A DNA stretch of 12,467 bases from DASQFQ01 sp035633075 (lineage in GTDB: Bacteria > Actinomycetota > Thermoleophilia > Solirubrobacterales > Solirubrobacteraceae), in the NCBI GenBank assembly GCA_035633075.1, contig DASQFQ010000064.1, positions 1 through 12,467 on the forward strand, written 5' to 3'. The notes beneath the pieces were generated by a model. The model did no database searches, was not told the DNA's origin, and was given only the letters and a program-made list of their open reading frames with translations. Made by a program: the position numbers and the translations under genes. Below, piece after piece: positions 1 to 8,081 of this stretch; position 1 is the first letter of the stretch, and each line of letters opens with the position of its first letter.

Positions 1-1
1 C

Positions 2-919
2 ATCAAGCGGATCTTCAGCGATCAGGGCAAGGGCTTCAGCTACGTCTCCTGCCCCGAGTTCCTCAAAGAGGGCTCGGCGGTTCACGACTTCCTGAACCCC
101 GACCGGGTGGTCATCGGCGACGACGGCGACTGGGCGGGAGAGGCCGTCGTCGAGCTCTACGCGCCGCTCGACGCGCCGCTCGTGCGCACCGACGTCAAGA
201 GTGCGGAGATGGTCAAGCTCGCCTCCAATGCCTTCCTCGCAACGAAGATCTCCTTCATCAACGAAATCGCCAACGTCTGCGAGGAGACCGGCGCCGACGT
301 CGTGGAGGTCGCGCGCGGCATGGGCCTCGACGACCGCATCGGGCCGAAGTTCCTGCAGGCGGGCATCGGCTTCGGCGGCAGTTGCTTCCCAAAGGACGTC
401 TCCGCCCTCAAGCAGCTCGCCGGCAACACCGGCTACCACTTCCAGCTGCTCACCGCGGTGATCGAGGTCAACGAGCTGCAGAAGCGGCGGGTGATCTCCA
501 AGCTCGAGAAGCACCTGGGGTCGCTGGTCGGCAAGAAGATCGCGCTGCTCGGGCTCGCGTTCAAGGCGAACACCGACGACATGCGCGAGGCGTCCTCGCT
601 CGTGCTCTCCGCGCGCCTGCAGGCTGCAGGGGCGAAGGTGCGCGCCTATGACCCGGTCGCGGAGGACGAGGCGCGCAAGCTCATCCAGGGCGTCGACTTC
701 CTGGCGTCGGCCGAGGAGGCTGTCGACGGAGCGGACGCGGTCGTGCTGGTCACGGAGTGGCCGGAGTTCCGCGACCTCGACCTGGCCTCGGTCGCCGGCA
801 GGATGCGGGGGACGCTGCTGATCGACGGGCGCAACTTCCTCGATCCCGAGGCCGTCCGCTCGGCGGGACTGACCTATGAGGGCGTCGGCCGCCCCCCGAG
901 CAACGGGCGCGTCCGCTGA
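2..919 (+). CDS. UDP-glucose 6-dehydrogenase, 5'-truncated by the window edge
   Basis: Oxidises UDP-glucose to UDP-glucuronate with two NAD+ in the cytoplasm, giving a precursor for envelope polysaccharides. The reading frame is already open at base 2 and codes for 305 residues in the window; the N-terminal NAD-binding Rossmann domain lies upstream. The visible part begins near the family segment CPEFLKEGSAVHDF and NPDRVVIG. It continues through the central helical domain (KSAEMVKLASNAFLATKISF) to the catalytic cysteine in GFGGSCFPKD (Cys codon 383-385). The C-terminal UDP-binding domain follows, with GLAFKANTDDMREASS and the DGRN motif near the end. The stop TGA (917-919) shares its A with the next ATG, so translation is probably coupled to the pyrophosphorylase gene. 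The family assignment is very secure. GDP-mannose dehydrogenase is a related alternative, but the segments seen fit the UDP-glucose enzyme better. Confidence 0.95.
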   Translation: MKRIFSDQGKGFSYVSCPEFLKEGSAVHDFLNPDRVVIGDDGDWAGEAVVELYAPLDAPLVRTDVKSAEMVKLASNAFLATKISFINEIANVCEETGADVVEVARGMGLDDRIGPKFLQAGIGFGGSCFPKDVSALKQLAGNTGYHFQLLTAVIEVNELQKRRVISKLEKHLGSLVGKKIALLGLAFKANTDDMREASSLVLSARLQAAGAKVRAYDPVAEDEARKLIQGVDFLASAEEAVDGADAVVLVTEWPEFRDLDLASVAGRMRGTLLIDGRNFLDPEAVRSAGLTYEGVGRPPSNGRVR

Positions 920-2019
920 TGCAGGCGATCATCCTGGCCGGCGGCGAGGGCACCCGGCTGCGGCCGCTCACCTCCACCGTGCCCAAGCCGGTGGTCCCGC
1001 TCGTCGACCGGCCCTTCATCGCATTCATGCTCGACTGGCTGCGCGGCCACGGCGTCGAGGACATCGTCATCTCCTGCGGTCACATGGCGGCGGGCGTCCG
1101 CAACGTCCTGGGCGACGGCAGCGCCTTCGGCGTGAGCCTGCGCTACGTCGAGGAGCCCCGGCCGCTGGGCACCGGCGGGGCCCTCAAGTTCGCCGAGACG
1201 CTGCTCGGCGACTGGTTCTTCATGCTCAACGGCGACGTCCTCACCGACCTCGACCTGACCGCCCAACTCGCCCAGCACGAGCGCACCGGGGCGGTCGCCA
1301 CGCTCGCACTGACTCCGGTCGAGGACCCCTCGAACTACGGGCTCGTGCGCACGGACGACGACGGCATGGTCACCGAGTTCGTCGAGAAGCCCGCGCCCGA
1401 TCAGATCGTCACCCGCAACATCTCCGCCGGCGCCTACGTGCTCGAGCACTCCGTCCTCGACCTGCTCGAGGCCGACGAGGCGGCCTCGATCGAGCGCGAC
1501 GTCTTCCCCCAGCTCGTGGGGAGCGGCCTCTACGGCTGCGTCAGCGAGGGCTACTGGCTCGACATCGGGACGCCCGAGCGCTACCTCGAGGGCACCTTCG
1601 ACATCCTCGAAGGCACGGTCGGGACAGCGTTCGACGACCGCACCGGCGGCACCTACCTCGTGGTGGAGCAGAGCGTCGACAACCACGGCCGCATCATCCC
1701 CTCGGCGCTGGTGGAGACAGGCTGCGTGATCGCCGACGGCGCGCGCGTCGGCGGCCGGGTGGTCCTCGAGCAGGGCGTCCGGATCGGCGAGAACACGACG
1801 GTCGAGCGGGCCGTCGTGATGCGCGGGGCCGAGATAGGCGCGAACTGCACGCTGAGCGGCTGCATCGTCGGCGGCGGCGTGCGGATCGGCGACAATACGC
1901 ATGTCGAGGGCCTCTCCGTACTCGGCGAGGGCGTCACGATCGGAGCCGAGAACGTGATCACGAACGGCGCGCGCATCTTCCCTGGCGTCGAGCTCCCGGA
2001 CGGCGCGATCCTCTTCTGA
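919..2019 (+). CDS. NDP-sugar pyrophosphorylase, probably mannose-1-phosphate guanylyltransferase type, with beta-helix tail
   Basis: 366 residues. Transfers a nucleotidyl group from an NTP to a sugar 1-phosphate. The N-terminal GT-A-like domain has the signature GGEGTRLRPLT (8-18), PKP with Lys23, LGTGGAL (83-89), NGDV with metal-binding Asp106, FVEKP (154-158), NISAGAY (167-173) and WLDIGTP (213-219). From about residue 240 the sequence becomes hexapeptide repeats rich in I/V-G-x-x-x (VRIGENT, AEIGANC, VRIGDNT, VTIGAEN), a left-handed parallel beta-helix. This layout fits the GDP-mannose pyrophosphorylase group. Glucose-1-phosphate uridylyl- or thymidylyltransferases share the signature and cannot be excluded by eye. 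The neighbouring isomerase, which can make mannose 6-phosphate, favours GDP-mannose. The ATG overlaps the previous stop by one base (TGATG) and the gene ends in the same kind of overlap, so the three genes form one operon. Confidence 0.88.
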   Translation: MQAIILAGGEGTRLRPLTSTVPKPVVPLVDRPFIAFMLDWLRGHGVEDIVISCGHMAAGVRNVLGDGSAFGVSLRYVEEPRPLGTGGALKFAETLLGDWFFMLNGDVLTDLDLTAQLAQHERTGAVATLALTPVEDPSNYGLVRTDDDGMVTEFVEKPAPDQIVTRNISAGAYVLEHSVLDLLEADEAASIERDVFPQLVGSGLYGCVSEGYWLDIGTPERYLEGTFDILEGTVGTAFDDRTGGTYLVVEQSVDNHGRIIPSALVETGCVIADGARVGGRVVLEQGVRIGENTTVERAVVMRGAEIGANCTLSGCIVGGGVRIGDNTHVEGLSVLGEGVTIGAENVITNGARIFPGVELPDGAILF

Positions 2020-3074
2020 TGCCCGCGGCGCTCGACCGCGCCGCGGTGGCGGCCGTCGACCCGACGGGCCAGGCCGCGGACATCCTGGACCTGCCCACCC
2101 ACCTGCGCGACGCGCTGTGGCGGGTCGAGTCGGCGGCGCTGAAGCCCATCGACGCCCCCGGCGGGCTCGTGGTCGCCGGGATGGGCGGCTCTGGTGTCGG
2201 GGGGCGGCTGGCCCGCTCGGCGCTGTGGCCGGGCCTGCGCCGGCCATTCGTGCTCTGCCGCGACTACGCGTTGCCGGCTTGGACGGGGCCGGAGAGCGTC
2301 GTGCTGTGCTCGAGCTACTCGGGCGAGACCGAGGAGACGCTCGCTGCCTTTGCGGACGCCGGCGCACGCGGCGCGGCCCGCATCGTCTCCACCACGGGGG
2401 GTGAGCTTGCCGCGCGTGCCCGCCGCGAGCGCGTGCCGGTGGTGCCGCTGCCGAGCGGCTACCAGCCGCGCGCGGCGGTCGGCTACTCGACCGTCGTCGC
2501 GCTGGAGGTCGCTGCGCTCGCCGGCGTCGTCCCCTCCGCGCGCGCGGAGGTCGAGGCTGCGGCGGTGCTCGCCGACGAGCTGGTGGGAGAGTGGGGGCCC
2601 GACGGGCCCCAGGACGGCGAGGCCAAGGCGCTGGCCCGCCGGCTGCACGGCGCCGCGCCGGTCGTGATGGGCACCGAGCTCACCGGCGCCGCCGCCTATC
2701 GCTGGAAGTGCCAGCTCAACGAGAACGCCAAGCTGCCGGCCTTCGCCGCCGAGCTGCCCGAGCTCGACCACAACGAGATCGTCGGCTGGGCGGCCGCCTC
2801 CGAGGTCGGTAGCTTCGCAGCCGTCCTCCTCGAGGATCCCGGCGCGGGCGAGCGCAACCGCGCCCGCGTCGAGCTGACCGCCGAGCTGGTCGGCGCGGGA
2901 GCGCAGGCTGTCGCGCACGTGCGCCCTCGCGGCGCGGGCCGGCTGGAGCGGCTCATGTCCCTGGTGCTGCTGGGCGACCTCGTCTCCCTCTACCTCGCCG
3001 TGCTGCGCGGTGTGGACCCCGTTCAGATCGGTGCCCTGCAGGACCTCAAGGCGGCGCTGGCCCGACGGGCGTGA
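2019..3074 (+). CDS. Bifunctional phosphoglucose/phosphomannose isomerase (SIS domain)
   Basis: 351 residues. Interconverts fructose 6-phosphate with glucose 6-phosphate and mannose 6-phosphate. Two SIS folds are visible. The first has GMGGSGVGG (54-62) and the sugar-phosphate loop SSYSGETEET (98-107), then STTGGE (124-129). The second carries QLNENAK (232-238) and PELDHNEIVGW (247-257). Glu235 and His251 are 16 residues apart, matching the catalytic Glu203/His219 spacing I recall for the Pyrobaculum enzyme. The same frame is open far upstream through the pyrophosphorylase gene, but nothing there resembles this family, so I take the ATG at 2019, which overlaps the preceding TGA by one base. 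It lies last in the operon with the dehydrogenase and pyrophosphorylase. It plausibly diverts fructose 6-phosphate to mannose 6-phosphate; the required phosphomannomutase is not in the window. Confidence 0.9.
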   Translation: MPAALDRAAVAAVDPTGQAADILDLPTHLRDALWRVESAALKPIDAPGGLVVAGMGGSGVGGRLARSALWPGLRRPFVLCRDYALPAWTGPESVVLCSSYSGETEETLAAFADAGARGAARIVSTTGGELAARARRERVPVVPLPSGYQPRAAVGYSTVVALEVAALAGVVPSARAEVEAAAVLADELVGEWGPDGPQDGEAKALARRLHGAAPVVMGTELTGAAAYRWKCQLNENAKLPAFAAELPELDHNEIVGWAAASEVGSFAAVLLEDPGAGERNRARVELTAELVGAGAQAVAHVRPRGAGRLERLMSLVLLGDLVSLYLAVLRGVDPVQIGALQDLKAALARRA

Positions 3075-3089
3075 CGAGCAGGCGCCCGC

Positions 3090-3102
3090 TAGGTTGCGAG
3101 TC
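3090..3102 (+). promoter_or_regulatory. Putative leaderless -10 promoter of the aldehyde dehydrogenase gene
   Basis: TAGGTT at 3090-3095 is followed by seven bases (GCGAGTC) and then ATG. The hexamer fits the TANNNT form of an extended bacterial -10 box at the distance expected if transcription starts at or next to the start codon. No Shine-Dalgarno-like purine run stands in the usual place, which agrees with a leaderless message. I see no clear -35 box. The GAGTC-ATG junction recurs exactly at secA. Inference from spacing only. Confidence 0.45.
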
Positions 3103-4668
3103 ATGGCCCGCACCATCGCCTCCCTCATCGACGGCCGGGCGCGCGAGGATGCGCCGGGCGGCCTCCTGACCTCCACGAACCCCGCCCGCACCGACGAGGT
3201 CGTCGCCGAGGTGCTGCTCGCCGACGCGCAGGTCTTCGAGGACGCCTGCCGCGCTGCGCGCGCCGCTCAGCGAGAATGGGCGGCGGTCCCCGCTCCCGCC
3301 CGCGGGCGCGTGGTCGCCCAGGTCGGCCGGCTCGTGGAGGACAACAGGGAGGCGCTCGCGCGGCTCGTGACCCAGGAGGTCGGCAAGCCCTACGCGGAGT
3401 CGCTGGGCGAGGTCCAGGAGGTCATCGACACCTGCGACTTCTTTGTCGGGGAGGGGCGGCGCCTGTACGGCCAGACCGTTCCCTCCGAGATGCCCGACAA
3501 GCAGCTGTTCACCTTCAGGATGCCGATCGGCGTGGCCGCCATCGTGACGGCGGGCAACTTCCCGGTGGCGGTGCCCTCTTGGTACCTGGTGCCGGCGATC
3601 CTGTGCGGCAACGCGGTGGTATGGAAGCCGGCCGAGTACTCGCCCGCCCTGGGTGATGCGCTGGCCCGCATCTTCCACGCCGGCGGCGTCCCCGGCGGCG
3701 TGCTCAACCTCGTGCAGGCCGAGGGCGAGGCGACCTTCGCCGGCCTCGAGCGGGCGCTCGAGCAGCGGCTCGTGGACAAGGTCGGCTTCACCGGCTCGAG
3801 CGCCGTCGGGTCGAAGATCGGCGAGCTCTGCGGGCGCCACCTGCAGTCGCCCTGCCTCGAGCTCGGCGGCAAGAACCCGCTGGTGGTGATGGACGACGCG
3901 GACCTCGACCTCGCCGTCGAGGGCGCGCTGTTCTCCGGCTTCGGCACGGCGGGGCAGCGCTGCACGTCGCTCGGCATCGCCGTCGTGCACGAGGACGTCC
4001 ACGACGAGTTCGTCGGCCGCCTCGACCGAGCGGTCAGCGAGGCGGCGATCGGCGACCCGATGCAGGACGTCCTCTACGGGCCGATGCTGCACGAGCGCTT
4101 CGCCGAGCGCTTCGAGGACTGGCTCGGGCTCATCGGCGACCATCACGGGGTCCACGGCTCGACGGCCCAGGGCCGCATCGGTCCCAGGCAGCCGCGTGAG
4201 GGCTTCGTCGGCGACCCCGAGGCGGGCCTGTTCTACCACCCGACCTTCGTCACCGGCGTGACGCTCGCGGACGAGCTCTACGCGACCGAGACCTTCGGGC
4301 CGCTCGTCTCGGTCGCACGCTTCGGCTCCTTCGACGAGGCGATCGAGCTCGCCAACAACCATGGTTACGGGCTGTCGTCGGCGATCTACACCCGCTCGTC
4401 GCTGCACGCCCTGCGCTTCCGCGAGCGGGTGAGCGCGGGGATGATCTCGGTCAACAACTCGACTTCGGGCGCCGAGGCGCACCTGCCCTTCGGCGGCAAC
4501 GGCAAGTCGGGCAACGGCTCGCGCCAGTCGGGGATCTGGGTGCTCGACCAGTTCACCCGCTGGCAGGCGCTGAACTGGGACTACGCGGGCAAGCTCCAGA
4601 AGGCGCAGATGGACATCGTCGAGATCGAGGCGCAGATGGACTTCAGGCTGGAGGAGCGGGCATTCTAA
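3103..4668 (+). CDS. NAD(P)+-dependent aldehyde dehydrogenase
   Basis: 521 residues, cytoplasmic, oxidising an aldehyde to the acid. Cofactor binding: GNFPVAVPSW (151-160) and VVWKPAEYSP (172-181, Lys175), with FTGSSAVGS (229-237) forming the Rossmann loop. Catalysis: general base Glu253 in LELGGKNP and nucleophile Cys287 in GTAGQRCTS, 34 residues apart as in the family. Glu396 in ETFGPL binds the nicotinamide ribose. The form FGTAGQRCTS and the sequence after it recall the ALDH7 / piperideine-6-carboxylate dehydrogenase group, but I cannot fix the substrate. At 521 residues it is somewhat longer than the common 480-500, partly from a loop around 346-372. The frame stays open upstream to 3010, inside the isomerase gene. 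The ATG at 3103 is chosen because family similarity begins there and a TANNNT box precedes it. It starts 28 bases after the sugar operon and probably has its own promoter. Confidence 0.9.
   Translation: MARTIASLIDGRAREDAPGGLLTSTNPARTDEVVAEVLLADAQVFEDACRAARAAQREWAAVPAPARGRVVAQVGRLVEDNREALARLVTQEVGKPYAESLGEVQEVIDTCDFFVGEGRRLYGQTVPSEMPDKQLFTFRMPIGVAAIVTAGNFPVAVPSWYLVPAILCGNAVVWKPAEYSPALGDALARIFHAGGVPGGVLNLVQAEGEATFAGLERALEQRLVDKVGFTGSSAVGSKIGELCGRHLQSPCLELGGKNPLVVMDDADLDLAVEGALFSGFGTAGQRCTSLGIAVVHEDVHDEFVGRLDRAVSEAAIGDPMQDVLYGPMLHERFAERFEDWLGLIGDHHGVHGSTAQGRIGPRQPREGFVGDPEAGLFYHPTFVTGVTLADELYATETFGPLVSVARFGSFDEAIELANNHGYGLSSAIYTRSSLHALRFRERVSAGMISVNNSTSGAEAHLPFGGNGKSGNGSRQSGIWVLDQFTRWQALNWDYAGKLQKAQMDIVEIEAQMDFRLEERAF
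4650..4656 (+). promoter_or_regulatory. Strong Shine-Dalgarno sequence for the secreted protein gene
   Basis: GGAGGAG lies within the last codons of the aldehyde dehydrogenase gene, five bases before the ATT codon at 4662. A near-perfect anti-16S match at correct spacing, with no ATG, GTG or TTG in frame in the roughly 90 bases upstream of 4701, is the main reason to propose that ATT as the start. It also implies translational coupling with the dehydrogenase. Confidence 0.5.
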
Positions 4669-5696
4669 AACCCCTCCGATCTCTCCTCGTCGCACCACTC
4701 ATGCTCGTTCTGGTCGCGTCTGCCCCGGCGAGCGCCGCCGACACGGTCGTCGCCCAGCTGCAGCGACCGACCACGATCCGGAGCTACCGGGACGTCCAGG
4801 TCTTCAGCGCCTTCGAGGGCGGCGTCTACCGCCTCGCGATCCGTCGCGGGGGCCAGGTCGAACTTTTGCCGGTCGCGCCGTCGCGAGCGCCGTTCGATGT
4901 CGACATCGGCCCCGACACGCAAGGCAGGCCCCAGCTCATCTACACCCGTTGCAAGGTCGAGGTCCCCAACTCCGAGATGGGCACGAACGACAACACCGGC
5001 TGCGATCTCTTCCTCTTCTCACCCGTCGGTGCCAGAACGGAGCGACCCGTGCGCGGCGCCAACACTAAGGCCAACGAGTTCGCGCCCACGCTATGGAAGG
5101 GCCGCATCGCCTTCGCACGCAAGGTCAAGGCCCGCGACCGGCCGGTCGTGTACACGAGGGCGCTCGCCGCACCGCGCTCGCGCCCCGCCGAGCCGCTACC
5201 GGGCATCCCGCGGCGCACCCGCGGCGTGCGCACGACGGACAGCGGCGTCGCCGAGCTCGAGCTCTCCGGCGACCACCTCGCGCAGATCGTCAGCTTCCGA
5301 GCCGAGGGCCGGCTGTCCGAGGTGCGGCTCGTCGACGTCTCCGACCGCAGCGCCCGCCGGCTCGCTCGCGTCGGCGTCGGAGAGGGCGGGCAGTTCTTCG
5401 CGGGCGTCGGCTTCGCCGCCGGTCACCTCGCGTGGGCCTTCGACTGGGTGGGGGGCGGCGGGCCGATGGCCCCGGGCATCTACCGCTACCGGCTCTCGAC
5501 CCGCGAGGTCTCGCGTGCCGGATTCCCGCGGATCGTCGACCGGCAGGTCGTCGGGCTGGCGCTCTTCGCCGCGGACGGTGCCTACATGACCGACTCGCGG
5601 CTCGAAGACGGCGGCTGCTTCGACGTCGAGGTCGTCCACCCCTGCCAGCTGATCCGCAGCACGCCGCTGAGCTTCAGGCCGGTGCGCCGGCGCTAG
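4662..5696 (+). CDS. Secreted protein of unknown function, probable beta-propeller-like repeat; proposed ATT start
   Basis: I do not recognise the family. The first conventional start is ATG at 4701 (331 residues), but that leaves a signal peptide without a charged n-region. Reading upstream in frame gives a full one: I/M-L-K-P-L-R-S-L-L, a hydrophobic stretch, then APASA before ADTVV, a good signal peptidase I site near residue 25. The only plausible start for this form is ATT at 4662, five bases after GGAGGAG, giving 344 residues. The mature part is rich in short beta-strand-like segments (GVYRLAIRRGG, RPQLIYTRCK, CDLFLFSPVG, GRIAFARKV, GHLAWAF, GIYRYRL), as in TolB/WD40-like propellers of exported proteins. 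Four cysteines, in TRCKV, NTGCDLF, GGCFD and HPCQL, could form two disulfides. No catalytic motif is evident. It overlaps the dehydrogenase end and converges on the pseudogene, their stops interlocking as CTAG. Confidence 0.65.
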   Translation: MLKPLRSLLVAPLMLVLVASAPASAADTVVAQLQRPTTIRSYRDVQVFSAFEGGVYRLAIRRGGQVELLPVAPSRAPFDVDIGPDTQGRPQLIYTRCKVEVPNSEMGTNDNTGCDLFLFSPVGARTERPVRGANTKANEFAPTLWKGRIAFARKVKARDRPVVYTRALAAPRSRPAEPLPGIPRRTRGVRTTDSGVAELELSGDHLAQIVSFRAEGRLSEVRLVDVSDRSARRLARVGVGEGGQFFAGVGFAAGHLAWAFDWVGGGGPMAPGIYRYRLSTREVSRAGFPRIVDRQVVGLALFAADGAYMTDSRLEDGGCFDVEVVHPCQLIRSTPLSFRPVRRR

Positions 5697-6200
5697 CCCG
5701 CCCGCCTTGTAGCAACGAGCACCTCGCTGCCGCCTCCCCCGGAGACCGCCAGGGTGAGCACAGGGCCGACGCGCCTGGCGTAGAGCTTGTACTCCAGCAC
5801 GTCGGGCTCGAGCGGGGTGAAGTCCTTGGTCAGCAGGGCGCGTGTGAAGTGGCCGAAAGGCACCTCGGCCTGCTCGTCGACGCTCAGGACCCGCGCGCTG
5901 TCCTGGGCCTCCCCCCGGGAGTACTCCTGGCGACGCGGGCCGTGACGCCGGCGACCACCTTCGTCTGGCTCGTCACGGTGACGTCGACCCGCTGCCGGTG
6001 GCCCTGCGCGTCGGTCTCGCGGTAGACCCAGCGGCTGCCGGGCCTCATGGGCCAGTACGGGTTGTCGATCGTGGTGGTGAACCTGGCCGGGTCCAGCCGG
6101 ACGGGCTCGCTGCCGCGGGCAGGCGGGCGGCGTGCGCGCTCGGGGCCGTCGCCGCGACCACGGCCGCGGCGATCAGGGCGCTGTTGAGCTTGGCGGTCAT
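5693..6200 (-). pseudogene. Decayed gene for a secreted protein: two frame changes and an apparent internal deletion
   Basis: Three pieces of one protein appear in order on the - strand but in three different frames. (a) From ATG at 6200: MTAKLNSALIAAAVVAATAP, then SAHA, a complete signal peptide; this frame ends at a stop near 6045. (b) From about 6115 to 5935: PVRLDPARFTTTIDNPYWP, MRPGSRWVY and QRVDVTVTSQTKVVAGVTARV, which resembles the N-terminal half of a secreted actinobacterial family I recall (NPYxPLxPGTRWVYE). (c) From about 5932 to the TAG at 5695-5693: RQEYSRGEAQDSARVLSV, then TKDFTPLEPDVLEYKLYA and VGPVLTLAVSGGG, matching the C-terminal end of that family. The central segment normally between (b) and (c), which I remember as carrying a DWYAQD..GNVWYFGE-like stretch, is absent. 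A one-base shift separates (a) from (b), and a deletion with shift separates (b) from (c). Assembly error is possible for the first but less likely for the second. Confidence 0.75.
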
Positions 6201-6206
6201 GGGACG

Positions 6207-6212
6207 AACGTA
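6207..6212 (-). promoter_or_regulatory. Putative leaderless -10 box of the decayed secreted-protein gene
   Basis: On the - strand, TACGTT is followed by six bases (CGTCCC) and then the ATG at 6200-6198 that opens the signal peptide. It has the same TANNNT-short gap-ATG layout as the aldehyde dehydrogenase, merR and secA. It supports 6200 as the original start and suggests the promoter may still work although the reading frame is broken. Confidence 0.4.
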
Positions 6213-6251
6213 GGCATCCCAGATGAGCGGGGTGTGAGACGCCCGCCAACC

Positions 6252-6272
6252 TTGACACAACTGTGTTAGGGT
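6252..6272 (+). promoter_or_regulatory. Putative merR-ahcY promoter and autoregulatory operator
   Basis: TTGACA (6252-6257) overlaps a perfect inverted repeat, ACACA-AC-TGTGT (6255-6266), and is followed at once by TAGGGT (6267-6272), nine bases before the merR ATG. TAGGGT fits a leaderless -10 box. TTGACA looks like a -35 box but is only nine bases from it, too close for a normal promoter. A MerR-type 19-base spacer from TTGACA would put the -10 at about 6277, where no good match exists. I therefore favour the dyad as the MerR operator over the -10 region. MerR proteins bind such dyads and commonly control their own genes; here that would also control the two downstream hydrolases. Confidence 0.5.
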
Positions 6273-6281
6273 TGGTCGCAA

Positions 6282-6649
6282 ATGGACGCTCTGACGATCA
6301 ACGAGGCGGCCGAGACCACCGGCTGGTCGCCGCGCATGCTCCGCTACGTCGAACGCGTCGGGCTCGTCGAGCCGCGCCGCTCGGAGGCGGGCTACCGCCT
6401 CTACGGGCCGGCCGAGCTCCAGCGCCTGCGCACGCTGCGCGAGCTGCTCGGCGAGCACGACATCGGTCTCTCCGACATCGCCTTCGCGCTTCGCCTTCGC
6501 CACGACGGCGACCTGCGCAGCGCCACCGAGGCCTGGCTGCAGGCCCGACCGCAGCGTCCCGAGCACGTTTCCGCCGCCGACTGGCTCCGCTGGGAGCAGG
6601 ACAAGCACGAGCGGCTGCTGACCACGCCCACCGCCCTCACGGAGGTTGC

Positions 6650-6653
<4 letters not shown>
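6282..6653 (+). CDS. MerR-family transcriptional regulator of the S-adenosylhomocysteinase operon
   Basis: 123 residues. The N-terminal winged helix-turn-helix is typical: LTINEAAETTGWSPRMLRYV (4-23), then ERVGLVEPRR, GYRLYGPAELQRL (37-49) and a second wing ending near 70 (GLSDIAFALRLR). The usual RYYE is RYVE here. The dimerisation helix and short effector region (about 75-123) contain no cysteine, and the protein has none at all, so it is not a classic thiol-type metal sensor. The C-terminal part (WLQARPQRPEHVSAADWLRW) is too short for a GyrI-like drug-binding domain. The ATG at 6282 follows a TAGGGT box and a dyad. The stop TGA overlaps the next ATG (ATGA, 6650-6653), so regulator and hydrolase are translationally coupled. 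Inferred job: control of the methyl-cycle genes behind it, with an unknown effector such as S-adenosylhomocysteine, homocysteine or adenosine. Confidence 0.88.
6641..6645 (+). promoter_or_regulatory. Ribosome binding site fixing the S-adenosylhomocysteinase start
   Basis: GGAGG in the last codons of merR lies four bases before the ATG at 6650. The frame is open upstream to 6263, but this site, the ATGA coupling and the family's normal N-terminus all place the start at 6650. Confidence 0.7.
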
Positions 6654-8071
<1,418 letters not shown>

Positions 8072-8081
8072 GCCGCTGAGC

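Noticed and set aside
876..2018. In-frame upstream extension that would make the isomerase a 732-residue fusion
   Set aside because: The added part is Arg/Ala/Pro/Gly-rich shadow of the pyrophosphorylase gene. The isomerase family begins at the ATG at 2019.
3046..4698. 550-codon open frame on the - strand opposite the aldehyde dehydrogenase
   Set aside because: Same codon-bias shadow; no start context, no recognisable motif, and full overlap with a well-conserved gene.
5093..6025. 310-residue + strand frame across the secreted protein and pseudogene
   Set aside because: Arg/Ala-rich shadow of two real or formerly real genes; it crosses both without similarity to anything.
5884..6258. 124-residue - strand frame as an intact small gene
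   Set aside because: Its first ~45 codons are out-of-frame reading of the promoter and signal peptide region, and it stops just after the apparent deletion; it is one fragment of the pseudogene.
6252..6282. Reading TTGACA as a standard -35 box with a 17-base spacer
   Set aside because: The hexamer at that distance (about 6275-6280, GTCGCA) is not a -10 box; the dyad plus TAGGGT is a better reading.
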